Shown: positions 33,633 to 42,582 of the stretch, one piece after another
Layout: every line of letters starts with the position of its first letter
Position numbering within the stretch: position 1 is the first letter of the stretch
NCBI RefSeq assembly: GCF_004681975.1
Contig: NZ_SMLK01000001.1
Coordinates: 310,001-374,000, forward strand
Reading direction: 5' to 3'
Length of the DNA: 64,000 nucleotides
Source: Ramlibacter humi
GTDB taxonomy: Bacteria; Pseudomonadota; Gammaproteobacteria; Burkholderiales; Burkholderiaceae_C
Made by a program: the position numbers and the translations under genes
The notes under the pieces: model-generated
Seen by the model: the letters and a program-made list of their open reading frames with translations, nothing else
The model's database searches: none
Told to the model about the DNA's origin: nothing

Positions 33633-34448
33633 TTGGGCCTGCCCTCGTCCAGCCTGGCGCCGCGCCGCATCGTCTGCCTCACCGAGGAGACGACCGAGTG
33701 GCTGTACCTGCTGGGCGAGCAGGACCGCATCGCGGGCATTTCCGGCTACACCGTGCGGCCGCGCCGCGCGCGTGAGGAGAAGCCCAAGGTCAGCGCCTTC
33801 CTCTCCGCGAAGATCGACAAGATCCTCGCGCTTCAGCCGGACTGCGTGTTCGGCTTCTCCGACCTGCAGGCCGACATCGCGAGCCAGCTGGTGCGCCACG
33901 GCGTGCAGGTCACCATCTTCAACCAGCGCAGCGTGCAGGACATCTTCTCCATGCTGTACCAGGTGGCGGCCATCGTCGGCCGCGCCGAGAAGGGACTGGA
34001 GCTGCTGCGGGGCATGCGTGAGCGCCTGGACGCCATCGCCGCCGAAGCGGCGAAGCTGCCGCGCCGGCCGCGCGTGTTCTTCGAGGAATGGGACGAGCCG
34101 CCCATCAGCTGCATCCGCTGGGTGAGCGAGCTGGTGGGCATCGCCGGTGGCGACGACTGCTTCCCGGAACTCGCGAAGCAGCCCCTGGGCAAGGACCGCA
34201 TCGTCGCGGATGCCGACGAGATCGTGCGCCGCAACCCGGACATCGTGGTCGGCTCGTGGTGCGGCAAGAAGTTCCGGCCGGAGCGTGTCGCCGCGCGCCC
34301 GGGGTGGGACGCGGTCAACGCGGTGCGTGACCAGCAGCTGTTCGAGGTGAAGTCCGCCGACATCCTGCAGCCGGGGCCCGCGGCCCTGACGGATGGCGTG
34401 GAGCAACTGCATCGCATCGTGAAGCAGTGGAGCGAGCGCCATGGCTGA
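33633..34448 (+). CDS. BtuF-like cobalamin-binding protein without a signal peptide
   Basis: A 271-residue protein read from TTG, with AAGGAGC 9 bases upstream. It has the periplasmic-binding (TroA-like) pattern APRRIVCLTEETTEWLYLLGEQDRIAGISGYT and EEWDEPPISCIRWVSELV. There is no signal peptide; the mature fold begins almost at residue 9. Homologues are often annotated cobalamin-binding protein. It may be cytosolic, or may have lost its leader. A second BtuF with a leader lies at 35115. It overlaps cobU by 8 bases. Confidence 0.75.
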   Translation: MGLPSSSLAPRRIVCLTEETTEWLYLLGEQDRIAGISGYTVRPRRAREEKPKVSAFLSAKIDKILALQPDCVFGFSDLQADIASQLVRHGVQVTIFNQRSVQDIFSMLYQVAAIVGRAEKGLELLRGMRERLDAIAAEAAKLPRRPRVFFEEWDEPPISCIRWVSELVGIAGGDDCFPELAKQPLGKDRIVADADEIVRRNPDIVVGSWCGKKFRPERVAARPGWDAVNAVRDQQLFEVKSADILQPGPAALTDGVEQLHRIVKQWSERHG

Positions 34449-35118
34449 ACTGCATGTGGCCCGCAGCGAACTGATCCTGGGCGGCCAGAAGAGCGGCAAG
34501 ACACGGCGCGCCGAATCGCTGGCCGCCGCGTGGCTGGCGCTGTCGCCGCAGCACGAAGCCGTGTACATCGCCACCGCGCAGGCTTGGGACGAAGAGATGC
34601 GCGAGCGCATCGCCCGCCATCGCCGCGACCGCGCCGAACGCGTGCCGCGCATGCGCACGGTGGAAGAACCGCTCGCGCTGGCGCACGCCATCGGCGCCAA
34701 CAGCCGGCCGGAGACGCTGGTGGTGGTGGATTGCCTGACGCTGTGGCTCACCGCCAGCCTGATGCCGGCGGCGGGGCAGGGCGCGGGCGCTCGCCCCCAC
34801 CCCAACCCTCCTCCGGAGGGGGAGGGAGCAGAAACCGACCGCGCATGTGAAGAGGGCATCTCTTTCTCCTCCCCCCTCCGGGGGGAGGCTGGGAGGGGGG
34901 CGCCCCCCTCCGTTTCCATCGCCTCCGCCGTCCATTCCTGCGCCGGCCCGCTCATCCTCATCAGCAACGAGATCGGCCTGGGCGTCATCCCGCTCGGCCG
35001 CGAGGTGCGCAACTTCGTCGACACGCTCGGCACGCTCAACCAGCAAGCCGCCGCCGCCTGCGAACGCGTGACGCTGATGTCCGCCGGCCTGCCGATGGTC
35101 CTGAAGGGCGCCGCATGA
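34441..35118 (+). CDS. cobU: adenosylcobinamide kinase / guanylyltransferase with an inserted segment
   Basis: A 225-residue protein. Walker A GGQKSGKTRRAE (about 14-25), the YIATAQAWDEEM strand and RIARHRRDR with the GMP-accepting His, and LVVVDCLTLWL (about 98-108) fit CobU/CobP. About 40 residues (roughly 116-155, Pro/Gly/Glu-rich, ARPHPNPPPEGEG to SPLRGEAGRGAPP) do not belong to the family; they are encoded by a palindromic repeat element. The C-terminal ISNEIGLGVIPLGREVRNF follows intact. The enzyme phosphorylates adenosylcobinamide and forms GDP-cobinamide in B12 salvage. Confidence 0.9.
   Translation: MAELHVARSELILGGQKSGKTRRAESLAAAWLALSPQHEAVYIATAQAWDEEMRERIARHRRDRAERVPRMRTVEEPLALAHAIGANSRPETLVVVDCLTLWLTASLMPAAGQGAGARPHPNPPPEGEGAETDRACEEGISFSSPLRGEAGRGAPPSVSIASAVHSCAGPLILISNEIGLGVIPLGREVRNFVDTLGTLNQQAAAACERVTLMSAGLPMVLKGAA
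34790..34909. repeat. palindromic repeat element inserted in frame in cobU
   Basis: Inverted halves, CGCCCCCACCCCAACCCTCC with GGAGGGGGAGGGAG on the left and CTCCTCCCCCCTCCGGGGGG with AGGCTGGGAGGGGGGCGCC on the right, about 117 bases. Half copies of the same CTCCCTCCCCC/GGGGGAGGG family lie at 38515-38551, 44229-44255 and 60806-60836. Frame is preserved through it. Confidence 0.85.
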
Positions 35119-35975
35119 AGAGCCTCGTCGCGGCACTGCTTGCCTTCCTCGCGTTGGCCGCCAACGCGGTCACCGTCACCGACGATCGTGGTGTGGCCGT
35201 CACGCTGCGCGAGCCGCCCAAGCGCATCGTCACGCTGCTGCCTTCGCTGGCCGAAACCGTGTGCGCACTCGGCGCCTGCGACCGCCTGGCCGGCGTCGAC
35301 GACTACGCCAACTATCCCGAGCAGGTGCGCCGCCTGCCCCACGTGGGCGGCCTGGACGACGCGCAGATCGAAAGCATCGTCGCCCTGAAGCCCGACGTGG
35401 TGCTGCTGTCGAACACCGCGCGCGCGCTCAACCGCCTGCAGGCACTGGGCGTGCCGGTGCTGGGCTTCGACCTGAAGACACTGGCCGACGCGAAGCGCGC
35501 GTTCGGCAAGATCGGCCAGTTGCTGGAGCTGCGCGGCGCCGACGCGGCCTGGCAGCGCATCGAAGCCGGCGTGGACGCCGCCGCGCGCAGCCTGCCGCCT
35601 TCCGTCCGCGGCACCACGGTGTACTTCGAAGTCAGCGCCGGGCCGTATGCGGCCAGCGAGTCGTCGCACATCGGCGAGCTGCTCGCGCGGCTGGGCGCCG
35701 CGAACATCGTGCCGGGCCGGCTGGGCTCGGTGCCTCTGCTCAACCCGGAATTCGTGGTGCGCGCTGACCCGCAGGTGGTGATGGTGTCGGACCGCGACGC
35801 GCAGGCGCTGCTCGCGCGTCCGGGCTGGTCGCGCATCCGCGCGCTGCGCGAAGGCCGCGTGTGCCGCTTCACGACGCAGCAGGGCGACGTCATCGTGCGG
35901 CCCGGCCCGCGGCTGGCGGAAGCGGCGCAGCTGCTGGCCGACTGCCTGGCGGGCCGCCTGAAGGGCGGGCGGTGA
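35115..35975 (+). CDS. btuF: periplasmic cobalamin ABC transporter binding protein
   Basis: A 286-residue protein with signal peptide MKSLVAALLAFLALAANA and a TroA-like fold. PPKRIVTLLPSLAETVCALG (about 35-54), VDDYANYPEQVRRLPHVGG and PDVVLLSNTARAL match BtuF. It hands B12 to BtuCD. The start overlaps the cobU stop (ATGA), and its stop overlaps the btuC GTG start. Confidence 0.92.
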   Translation: MKSLVAALLAFLALAANAVTVTDDRGVAVTLREPPKRIVTLLPSLAETVCALGACDRLAGVDDYANYPEQVRRLPHVGGLDDAQIESIVALKPDVVLLSNTARALNRLQALGVPVLGFDLKTLADAKRAFGKIGQLLELRGADAAWQRIEAGVDAAARSLPPSVRGTTVYFEVSAGPYAASESSHIGELLARLGAANIVPGRLGSVPLLNPEFVVRADPQVVMVSDRDAQALLARPGWSRIRALREGRVCRFTTQQGDVIVRPGPRLAEAAQLLADCLAGRLKGGR

Positions 35976-37006
35976 ACGCCGATCACGCGCTCGACCCGCT
36001 CGCGGCGCCGGACCCGGTCGTCGCCGCGCAGGCGCGGCGCGTGCTGTTGCTGGGTGCGGTGCTTGCGCTCGCCAGCGTCGTGCTCGTGGCGCTGGGCATC
36101 GCGGTCGGCTCGCAGGGCTGGGAGCCGCTGGGCACGCAAAGCGAAGCTTCGTCCGCCATCCTTTGGGACATCCGCCTGCCGCGCAGCATCGGCGCGTGGT
36201 GCGCGGGCGCGTTGCTGGGCCTGGCGGGCGCGGTGGCGCAGGGCCTGTTCCGCAACCCGCTCGCCGATCCCTACCTGATGGGCAGCGCCACCGGCGCGGC
36301 CTTCGGCGTGGCGGTGCTGCTCGTCGCGCTGGGCAGCATCCCCGGTACCGCGACCGGCCTCGCGCACCTGGGCCTGGCCGGCGCTGGTTTCCTGGGCGCC
36401 GTGTCGGCCGTGCTGCTCACGCTGGTGCTGGCGCGCGGCGTGCAGCACACGCTGCGATTGCTGCTGGCCGGCGTGATCGTCGGCGTGGTGTTCGGCGCGC
36501 TGGCCGCGCTGGTGATGTTCTGGGCGCCCGACGTGATGCGCGCGATGCAGGCTTTCCTGCTCGGCACCACCGGCTTCCTCGGCTGGGGCAGCGTGGCGCT
36601 GATGGGCGGCGTGCTGCTGGTGTCGCTGGCGGGTTCCGTGGTGCTCAGTCCCGCGCTGGACGCGCTGGCGCTGGGCGAATCCACCGCGGCCAGCCTGGGC
36701 CTGCCGATGCGGCCGGTGCGCATCGGGCTGGTGATCGCCATCGGCCTGGCCACGGGCGCGGCCGTCGCGCAAGTGGGGCTCATCGCTTTCGTCGGGCTGG
36801 TGGCGCCGCACACGGTGCGCTCGACGGTGCAGCCCACGCACCGCGCGCTGCTCGTGCTGTCCGCGATGTCGGGCGGCGTGCTGCTGCTGGCCGCCGACGT
36901 GTTCTCGCGCTGGCTGCTGGCGCCGCGCGAGCTGCCGGTCGGCGTGCTCACCGCGCTGCTGGGCGGCGGCTACCTGCTCTGGCTGATGCACCGGAGGCCG
37001 GCGTGA
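35972..37006 (+). CDS. btuC: cobalamin ABC transporter permease
   Basis: A 344-residue FecCD/BtuC-type permease with about ten helices; GTG start overlapping btuF. LWDIRLPRSIGAWCAGALLGLAGA (in segments about 66-89), NPLADPYLMGSATGA and the terminal FVGLVAPHTVRS (about 268-279) are family hallmarks. It forms the inner-membrane B12 channel with BtuD. Confidence 0.93.
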   Translation: MNADHALDPLAAPDPVVAAQARRVLLLGAVLALASVVLVALGIAVGSQGWEPLGTQSEASSAILWDIRLPRSIGAWCAGALLGLAGAVAQGLFRNPLADPYLMGSATGAAFGVAVLLVALGSIPGTATGLAHLGLAGAGFLGAVSAVLLTLVLARGVQHTLRLLLAGVIVGVVFGALAALVMFWAPDVMRAMQAFLLGTTGFLGWGSVALMGGVLLVSLAGSVVLSPALDALALGESTAASLGLPMRPVRIGLVIAIGLATGAAVAQVGLIAFVGLVAPHTVRSTVQPTHRALLVLSAMSGGVLLLAADVFSRWLLAPRELPVGVLTALLGGGYLLWLMHRRPA

Positions 37007-37770
37007 GCGTCGCCTTCGTCGCGCAGGGTTTGCGCGTGGCGCTGGCGGGCCGCGAGGTGCTGCATGGCGTCGATCTTTCGCTGCAGGCGGGCTGCTGGAC
37101 GGCGGTGGTCGGTCCCAACGGCGCCGGCAAGACGACGCTGCTGCGCGCGCTGGCACACCTGGTGCCGTACGAGGGGCGGGTCTCGGTCCTGGGCCGCGAT
37201 GCCGCCGCCTGGACATCGCGTGAGCGCGCGAAAGCGCTGGCCTGGCTGGGGCAGGGCCAGGAGGCGGGCGCCGAGGATCTCCGCGCGTGGGACATCGTGC
37301 TGCTCGGCCGCCTGCCGCATCGGGCATGGCTGGGCGCACCGAACGCGCAGGACCGCGCTGCGGTCGAACAGGCCATGCGCCGCACGCAGTGCTGGGACTG
37401 GCGCGCACGGCCGCTCGGCCAGCTGTCGGGCGGCGAGCGCCAGCGCGTGCTGCTCGCGCGGCTGCTCGCCGTCGGCGCCCCCGTGCTGTTGATGGACGAG
37501 CCGCTGGCCAATCTCGACCCGCCGCACCAGGCCGACGTGCTGGCCATCGTGCGCGCCCATGTGGCCGGCGGCGGCACCGCGGTGACGGTGCTGCACGAAC
37601 TGTCGCTCGCGCTTCGCGCCGACGACCTGCTGGTGGTGGACGGCGGCCGCATCGCGCACCATGGCGGCTGCTCGGAACCCGACACGCACGAAGCCGTGAG
37701 CCGCGTGTTCGGCCACCGCGTGAAGGTGCGCGCCGTGGACCGCCACTTCGTCGCGCTGCCGGAAGACTGA
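37003..37770 (+). CDS. btuD: cobalamin ABC transporter ATP-binding protein
   Basis: A 255-residue ATPase with GTG start overlapping btuC. Walker A GPNGAGKTT (about 36-44), signature LSGGERQRV (about 141-149), Walker B VLLMDEPLANLD (about 160-171) and LHELSLAL with the switch His. It energises B12 import; the neighbouring genes and order btuF-C-D support the assignment. Confidence 0.93.
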   Translation: MSVAFVAQGLRVALAGREVLHGVDLSLQAGCWTAVVGPNGAGKTTLLRALAHLVPYEGRVSVLGRDAAAWTSRERAKALAWLGQGQEAGAEDLRAWDIVLLGRLPHRAWLGAPNAQDRAAVEQAMRRTQCWDWRARPLGQLSGGERQRVLLARLLAVGAPVLLMDEPLANLDPPHQADVLAIVRAHVAGGGTAVTVLHELSLALRADDLLVVDGGRIAHHGGCSEPDTHEAVSRVFGHRVKVRAVDRHFVALPED

Positions 37771-37771
37771 C

Positions 37772-39235
37772 GTGGCCGCTCGTTGCGTGATGGTGCTGGG
37801 CACGACCAGCGGCGCGGGCAAGAGCTGGCTCACGACGGCGCTGTGCCGCTGGTACGCGCGGCGCGGCCTGAAGGTGGCGCCGTTCAAGGCGCAGAACATG
37901 AGCAACAACGCGCGCGTCGTCGCAGGCGGCCGGTTCGACAGGCTCGCGGCAGGCGAAATGGGCAGCGCCCAGTACCTCCAGGCTCTGTCGGCGCGTGCCG
38001 AACCGGACGTGCGCATGAACCCGCTGCTGCTCAAGCCCGAGCGCGACACCCACAGCCAGGTCGTGCTGCTGGGGCAGGTGGATGAGCAGCTGTCCAGCGA
38101 AGGCTGGCGCGGCCGCGGCAACAAGGTCTGGCCGCGGGTGTCGGCCGCGCTGGACGAGCTGCGGGCGGAGAACGACGTCGTGGTCATCGAAGGCGCGGGC
38201 TCGCCGGCCGAGATCAACCTGAAGGACGACGACATCGTCAACATGCGCACGGCGCTGCACGCTCAGGCACGCTGCCTGCTGGTGACTGACATCGATCGCG
38301 GCGGCGCGTTCGCGCACCTCTACGGCACCTGGGCCCTGTTGCCGGAAGCCGAGCGCGCGCTGCTGGAGGGTTTCGTGCTGAACAAGTTCCGGGGTGACGC
38401 GTCCCTGCTGGCGCCGGGACCGCGGCAACTGCAGGCGCTGACCGGCGTGCCGGTGGTGGCGACGCTGCCGATGTGGTTCGGGCATGGGTTGCCGGAAGAG
38501 GATGGTGTGTATTTGCTCCCTCACTCTCTGGGGGAGGGCGGGGGTGGGGGCACGCGCGTCGCCGTGATCGCCTGCCCGCGCATCAGCAACCTCGACGAAT
38601 TCCAGCCACTCGCGCAGTTGCCCGGCGTGCAACTGGCCTGGGCGAGGACGCCGAAAGACCTGGAAGCCGCCGACTGGATCGTGCTGCCGGGCTCCAAGCA
38701 CACCTGCAGTGACCTGGCGTGGTTGCGTTCGCAAGGCCTGGATCGCGCCGTCGCAGCGCATGCGGGCCGCGGGGGCAGGGTGCTGGGCGTGTGCGGCGGG
38801 CTGCAGATGCTGGGCGAAGCGCTGGTCGATCCGCACGGCATCGACGGCAACGGGCCGGGGCTGGGGCTGTTGCCGCTGGTCACGGTGTTCGAACCGCGCA
38901 AGACCATCCGCCGCACCGAAGCTTCGTTCGGCGAAGTGGCAGGTGCGTGGTCCGCGCTGTCGGGCACGCCGGTGCGCGGCTACGAGATCCACCACGGCCA
39001 GACCGCGCAGCATCCCGCGATGGCGAAGGCGAGGGAGCCCATCCCCGGCCTGGCCTGGCAGAACGAAAGCGGCAACGTGCTGGGCGTGTACCTGCACGGC
39101 CTGTTCGAAGACCCGCGCGTGCAGCAAGTCCTGTTCGGCACCGCGCTGCCCGGGCTGGACCCGGTGTTCGACGCCATGGCCGATTTCGTCGAGCGACATT
39201 TCCATCCAGGCGTGCTGGAGCGCCTGCTGCGATGA
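37772..39235 (+). CDS. cobQ: cobyric acid synthase
   Basis: A 487-residue glutamine-dependent amidotransferase from GTG. N-terminal MVLGTTSGAGKSWLTTALCRWY (P-loop, about 7-28) and APFKAQNMSNNA, with a triad glutaminase in the C-terminal half (VLGVCGGLQMLGE with the nucleophile Cys, and a late GVYLHGLFED His). It amidates cobyrinic acid side chains. A short segment near residue 250 (YLLPHSLGEGGGGG) is encoded by a fragment of a palindromic repeat and replaces or extends the native linker. Stop overlaps cobT. Confidence 0.92.
   Translation: MAARCVMVLGTTSGAGKSWLTTALCRWYARRGLKVAPFKAQNMSNNARVVAGGRFDRLAAGEMGSAQYLQALSARAEPDVRMNPLLLKPERDTHSQVVLLGQVDEQLSSEGWRGRGNKVWPRVSAALDELRAENDVVVIEGAGSPAEINLKDDDIVNMRTALHAQARCLLVTDIDRGGAFAHLYGTWALLPEAERALLEGFVLNKFRGDASLLAPGPRQLQALTGVPVVATLPMWFGHGLPEEDGVYLLPHSLGEGGGGGTRVAVIACPRISNLDEFQPLAQLPGVQLAWARTPKDLEAADWIVLPGSKHTCSDLAWLRSQGLDRAVAAHAGRGGRVLGVCGGLQMLGEALVDPHGIDGNGPGLGLLPLVTVFEPRKTIRRTEASFGEVAGAWSALSGTPVRGYEIHHGQTAQHPAMAKAREPIPGLAWQNESGNVLGVYLHGLFEDPRVQQVLFGTALPGLDPVFDAMADFVERHFHPGVLERLLR
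38515..38551. repeat. fragment of a palindromic repeat inside cobQ
   Basis: CTCCCTCACTCTCTGGGGGA followed by GGGCGGGGGTGGGGGC resembles one half of the element inserted in cobU, read in the opposite orientation. The reading frame is kept, and the site is in the linker between the synthase and glutaminase domains. Confidence 0.65.
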
Positions 39236-40254
39236 CCCTCAAAGACCTTCACGACCCCACGCTGGCGGCGCGCCTGCGGCACCTGCTCGACCACAAGACC
39301 AAGCCGCTGGGATCGCTTGGCCGCATCGAGGACCTCGCGCTGCACATCGGCCTGATCCTCGGCACGGAATCGCCGCGGCTGGAACAGCCGCAGCTGGTGG
39401 TGTTCGCGGGCGACCACGGCCTGGCGGCGCGCGGCGTCTCGGCCTATCCCAGCGACGTCACCTGGCAGATGGTGGAGAACTTCCTCGCCGGCGGCGCGGC
39501 GGTGAGCGTGCTCGCGCGCCAGCACCACCTGGCGTTGACGGTGGTGGACTGCGGTGTGCGCCACGAGTTCACGCCGCGCCCGGGCCTGCTGGTGCGCAAG
39601 GTCGCGCCCGGCACGGCCGACGCGCTGGAAGGCCCCGCGATGAGCGCGGCCCAGTGCCACCAGGCCCTCGAAGCGGGCCGCGACGTGGTGCGGAGCCTGC
39701 CCGGCAACGCGCTGCTGCTGGGCGAGATGGGCATCGGCAACACGTCCGCGGCTTCGTTGCTGCTGGCTCGCCTGGCTGACGCCGACCTGAATGAATGCGT
39801 CGGCGCGGGCACCGGGCTGGACGCCGCCGGCGTCGTGCGCAAGCGCGAGGTCCTTCGCCGGGTGCTCGAAAGCCACGCCGACGCGCGCGACCCGCTCGAC
39901 GCGCTGGCCGCGTTCGGCGGCTTCGAAGTCGCCGCGCTGGTGGGCGCCGTGCAGCAGGCCGCGCAGGAGCGGCGCGTGATCGTGGTGGACGGGTTCATCA
40001 CCAGCTCAGCCGTGCTGGTGGCGTCGCGCATCGAGCCGCTGGTGCTGCAGCGTTGCGTGTTCGCGCACCGCTCCGACGAGAGCGGCCACGCGCTGATGCT
40101 GCGCGAACTGGGCGCGCGGCCGCTGCTGGATCTGGGTTTGCGCCTGGGCGAAGGTTCCGGCGCGGCGACGGCCTGGCCGCTGCTGGTGTCGGCCTGCAAC
40201 CTGCTGCGCGAGATGGCCAGTTTCGACTCCGCGGGCGTTTCGCGCTCCGGGTGA
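39232..40254 (+). CDS. cobT: nicotinate-nucleotide--dimethylbenzimidazole phosphoribosyltransferase
   Basis: A 340-residue protein, typical CobT length, with ATG overlapping the cobQ stop. DHKTKPLGSLGRIEDLAL (about 20-37), VFAGDHGLAARGVSAYP (about 59-75), GEMGIGNTSAAS (about 164-175) and the late HRSDESGHA are conserved. It makes alpha-ribazole phosphate for the lower B12 ligand. cobS and cobC are not in the window, so the pathway's last steps must be encoded elsewhere. Confidence 0.93.
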   Translation: MTLKDLHDPTLAARLRHLLDHKTKPLGSLGRIEDLALHIGLILGTESPRLEQPQLVVFAGDHGLAARGVSAYPSDVTWQMVENFLAGGAAVSVLARQHHLALTVVDCGVRHEFTPRPGLLVRKVAPGTADALEGPAMSAAQCHQALEAGRDVVRSLPGNALLLGEMGIGNTSAASLLLARLADADLNECVGAGTGLDAAGVVRKREVLRRVLESHADARDPLDALAAFGGFEVAALVGAVQQAAQERRVIVVDGFITSSAVLVASRIEPLVLQRCVFAHRSDESGHALMLRELGARPLLDLGLRLGEGSGAATAWPLLVSACNLLREMASFDSAGVSRSG

Positions 40255-40332
40255 ACCCCGGGGCGGCCCCGGTTGTGGCACGCTTGTGGCGCGTCTATCC
40301 TCCGCCGCATCGGCACACCTTACGGAGCCCGC

Positions 40333-40770
40333 ATGTACAAACGAATCCTGTTGGCCTATGACGGCAGCGACGCCGGCCAGAAAGCGCTTCTCGATTGCCA
40401 GGAGCTGGCGCAATGGTCCAAGTCGGAGCTCTTCCTGATCGCGGTCATGCCTTCGGCCATGAGCTTCGTCGGCCTGGAAGGCGGCGTGTACGACGTCGAA
40501 CTGGAAGAGCGCGAGCGGGCCAAGTACCGCAGCATCCTGCAGGACGGCCTGCGCCGGCTGGAACAGGCCGGCTACACGGCGCGCGGTGAGGTGGTCACCG
40601 GCGAAGCCATCGACGAGATCACCAAGTTCGCGCGCAAGGTGGACGCCAACCTCATCGTGGTGGGCCACAAGCACCTCGACAGCTGGGCCGCGCGCTGGTG
40701 GCGCGGGTCCATCTCGGGCGCGCTGATCGAGCACTCGCCCTGCAGCGTCCTCGCGGTGATCACACCGTGA
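40333..40770 (+). CDS. universal stress protein (UspA family)
   Basis: A 145-residue protein from MYKRILLAYDGSDAGQKAL; an upstream in-frame ATG 20 codons earlier lacks support. The Usp alpha/beta fold is clear: N-terminal strand with D10, and VVGHKHLDSWAARWW then GSISGALIEHSPCSVLAVI at the C-terminus, the ATP-binding region in ATP-type Usps. Its GTGA overlap with the next gene suggests co-transcription. Confidence 0.9.
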   Translation: MYKRILLAYDGSDAGQKALLDCQELAQWSKSELFLIAVMPSAMSFVGLEGGVYDVELEERERAKYRSILQDGLRRLEQAGYTARGEVVTGEAIDEITKFARKVDANLIVVGHKHLDSWAARWWRGSISGALIEHSPCSVLAVITP

Positions 40771-42410
40771 CGTTGCGCCGCCTGCTCGCCCGGCTCTCCG
40801 CGTTCCTTCTCGTCCTGCTGCTGGCCGCGTGCGCTTCGGTCGGTACGCCGCCGCCCGAAGCCAGGCCGCGCCTCGTCGTGTTCCTGGTCGTCGACGGCCT
40901 GCCGCAGCGGCAGGTGCTGGCATACCGCGACCAGCTGGCGCCGGACGGGTTCGCCCGCTTCCTGGACAAGGGCGCGTGGTTCTCCCAGGCGAACTACGCG
41001 CACGCGTTCACGGTGACGGCGGCGGGCCACGCCACCATGCTCACCGGCGCCTACCCGCACCGCACGGGCATCGTCGCCAACGAATGGCGCGACCTGCAGA
41101 CCGGCGCCGAGGTCTACAACACCGGCGACACCGCGCACCGCTACATCGGCCACAACACCAACCCGCTGGACGGCACCAGCCCGCGCAACCTGAAGGCCGA
41201 CACGGTGGGCGACGTGCTGCGGCAGGCCGACCCGCGCGCCAAGGTCATCGCCATCTCCGGCAAGGACCGCGGCGCCATCCTGCCCGCCGGCCACCGCGGC
41301 ACCGCGTACATGTACATGGGGTCTACGGGGCGCTTCGCCTCCACGACGTACTACATGCAGCAGCACCCCGCGTGGGTGGAAGCGTTCAACGCGGCCAGGC
41401 CCGCCGATCGCTGGTTCAAGCAGGAGTGGAAGCCGCTGCTGCCCGAGGCCGCATACGCGCGCTCGCTGCCGGACAACCAGCCCTGGTACGGCCGCGCGGG
41501 CGGCAAGCTGCCGATGATGATGGGCACCCAGGCCGACGACGCGCCGGGCCCGGGCTACTACACCGGCCTGCTGCGCAGCCCGTTCGCCGACGAGTTGTCG
41601 CTGGAATTCGCGCGCGCCGCCATCCGCGGCGAGCAGCTGGGGCAGGACGAAGTGCCCGACATCCTGTCGGTCAGCCTCTCCGGCCACGACTACGTCAACC
41701 ACGCGTACAGCGCCGAATCGCGCATGTCGCAGGACCACTTCCTGCAGCTCGACCGCATGCTGCAGTCGTTCTTCCGCGACCTCGACCAGATGGTCGGCCC
41801 GGGCCGCTACGTCGCGGTGCTGACCGCCGACCACGGCTTCATGCCCGCGCCGGAAGTGTTCAAGGCGCAGGGGCAGGACGGCGGCCGGCTCAACACGGGG
41901 CAGTTCGTCGGGCGCGTCAATGCGCAGCTGGAAAGCGCGTTCGGCGCCGCGCCGCTGGTGTTCGGCAGCCCGGGCTCGGCGCTGGTGGTCAATCGCAAGC
42001 TGCTGGCCGAGAAGCGGCTCGACTTCGATGCGGTCGCCGAGCGCGCCCGCGCGGCGCTGCTGCAGGAGCCCGGCCTGGCCGCCGCCTACACGCGGCGCGA
42101 GCTGGAAAGCCGCAGCCGCGCCGGCGCGCCGTTCTTCGAAGCCATCGAGAAGACCTGGCACAAGGACGTGGCGGGCGACGTGCAGTACGTGCTGAAGCCC
42201 GGCTACATGGCCTCGTCCAACAACGCCACCCACGGCTCGCCTTACCCGTACGACACCAACGTCCCCATCCTGTTCTGGGGTCCGCCGTGGGTGAAGCCGG
42301 GTCGGGTGGACAGCCGGGTCGAGGTGGTGGACATCGCCCCCACGCTGGCGCGCATGCTGGCGTTGCCGCCACCGCCGGCGGCCGAGGGCAGACCGCTGCC
42401 GCTGCCTTAG
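40767..42410 (+). CDS. lipoprotein of the alkaline phosphatase superfamily
   Basis: A 547-residue protein with GTG start. LVLLLAACAS is a lipobox, so Cys about 22 is probably lipidated. Metal and nucleophile motifs of type I phosphodiesterase/alkaline phosphatase are present: VVDGLPQRQ (Asp), TAAGHATMLTG (nucleophile Thr), SGHDYVNH, TADHGFMP and a late NATHGSPY. It is probably a periplasmic phosphatase or phosphodiesterase; the substrate is unknown. It resembles PafA-like alkaline phosphatases. Confidence 0.85.
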   Translation: MTLRRLLARLSAFLLVLLLAACASVGTPPPEARPRLVVFLVVDGLPQRQVLAYRDQLAPDGFARFLDKGAWFSQANYAHAFTVTAAGHATMLTGAYPHRTGIVANEWRDLQTGAEVYNTGDTAHRYIGHNTNPLDGTSPRNLKADTVGDVLRQADPRAKVIAISGKDRGAILPAGHRGTAYMYMGSTGRFASTTYYMQQHPAWVEAFNAARPADRWFKQEWKPLLPEAAYARSLPDNQPWYGRAGGKLPMMMGTQADDAPGPGYYTGLLRSPFADELSLEFARAAIRGEQLGQDEVPDILSVSLSGHDYVNHAYSAESRMSQDHFLQLDRMLQSFFRDLDQMVGPGRYVAVLTADHGFMPAPEVFKAQGQDGGRLNTGQFVGRVNAQLESAFGAAPLVFGSPGSALVVNRKLLAEKRLDFDAVAERARAALLQEPGLAAAYTRRELESRSRAGAPFFEAIEKTWHKDVAGDVQYVLKPGYMASSNNATHGSPYPYDTNVPILFWGPPWVKPGRVDSRVEVVDIAPTLARMLALPPPPAAEGRPLPLP

Positions 42411-42430
42411 CCCGCCGGCCCAACTTTGCA

Positions 42431-42449
42431 GGCCGGAAACAATCCGGCC
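42431..42449 (+). terminator. hairpin after the phosphatase gene
   Basis: GGCCGGA/TCCGGCC with loop AACAA, 20 bases after the stop. No T-run. Possible terminator or stability hairpin between this gene and the efflux operon. Confidence 0.45.
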
Positions 42450-42582
42450 AAGGCCGAGATACCTCGGCGCGGCATGCTTGACCTGCCCGTTCCCGGAGGC
42501 AAAAACATTTAACCTAGGGTTCTCCGGCACGCCGCACGCCAGCAGTCCGTGCCGTGCAACGGGGACGGACCCAAGGACAAGA

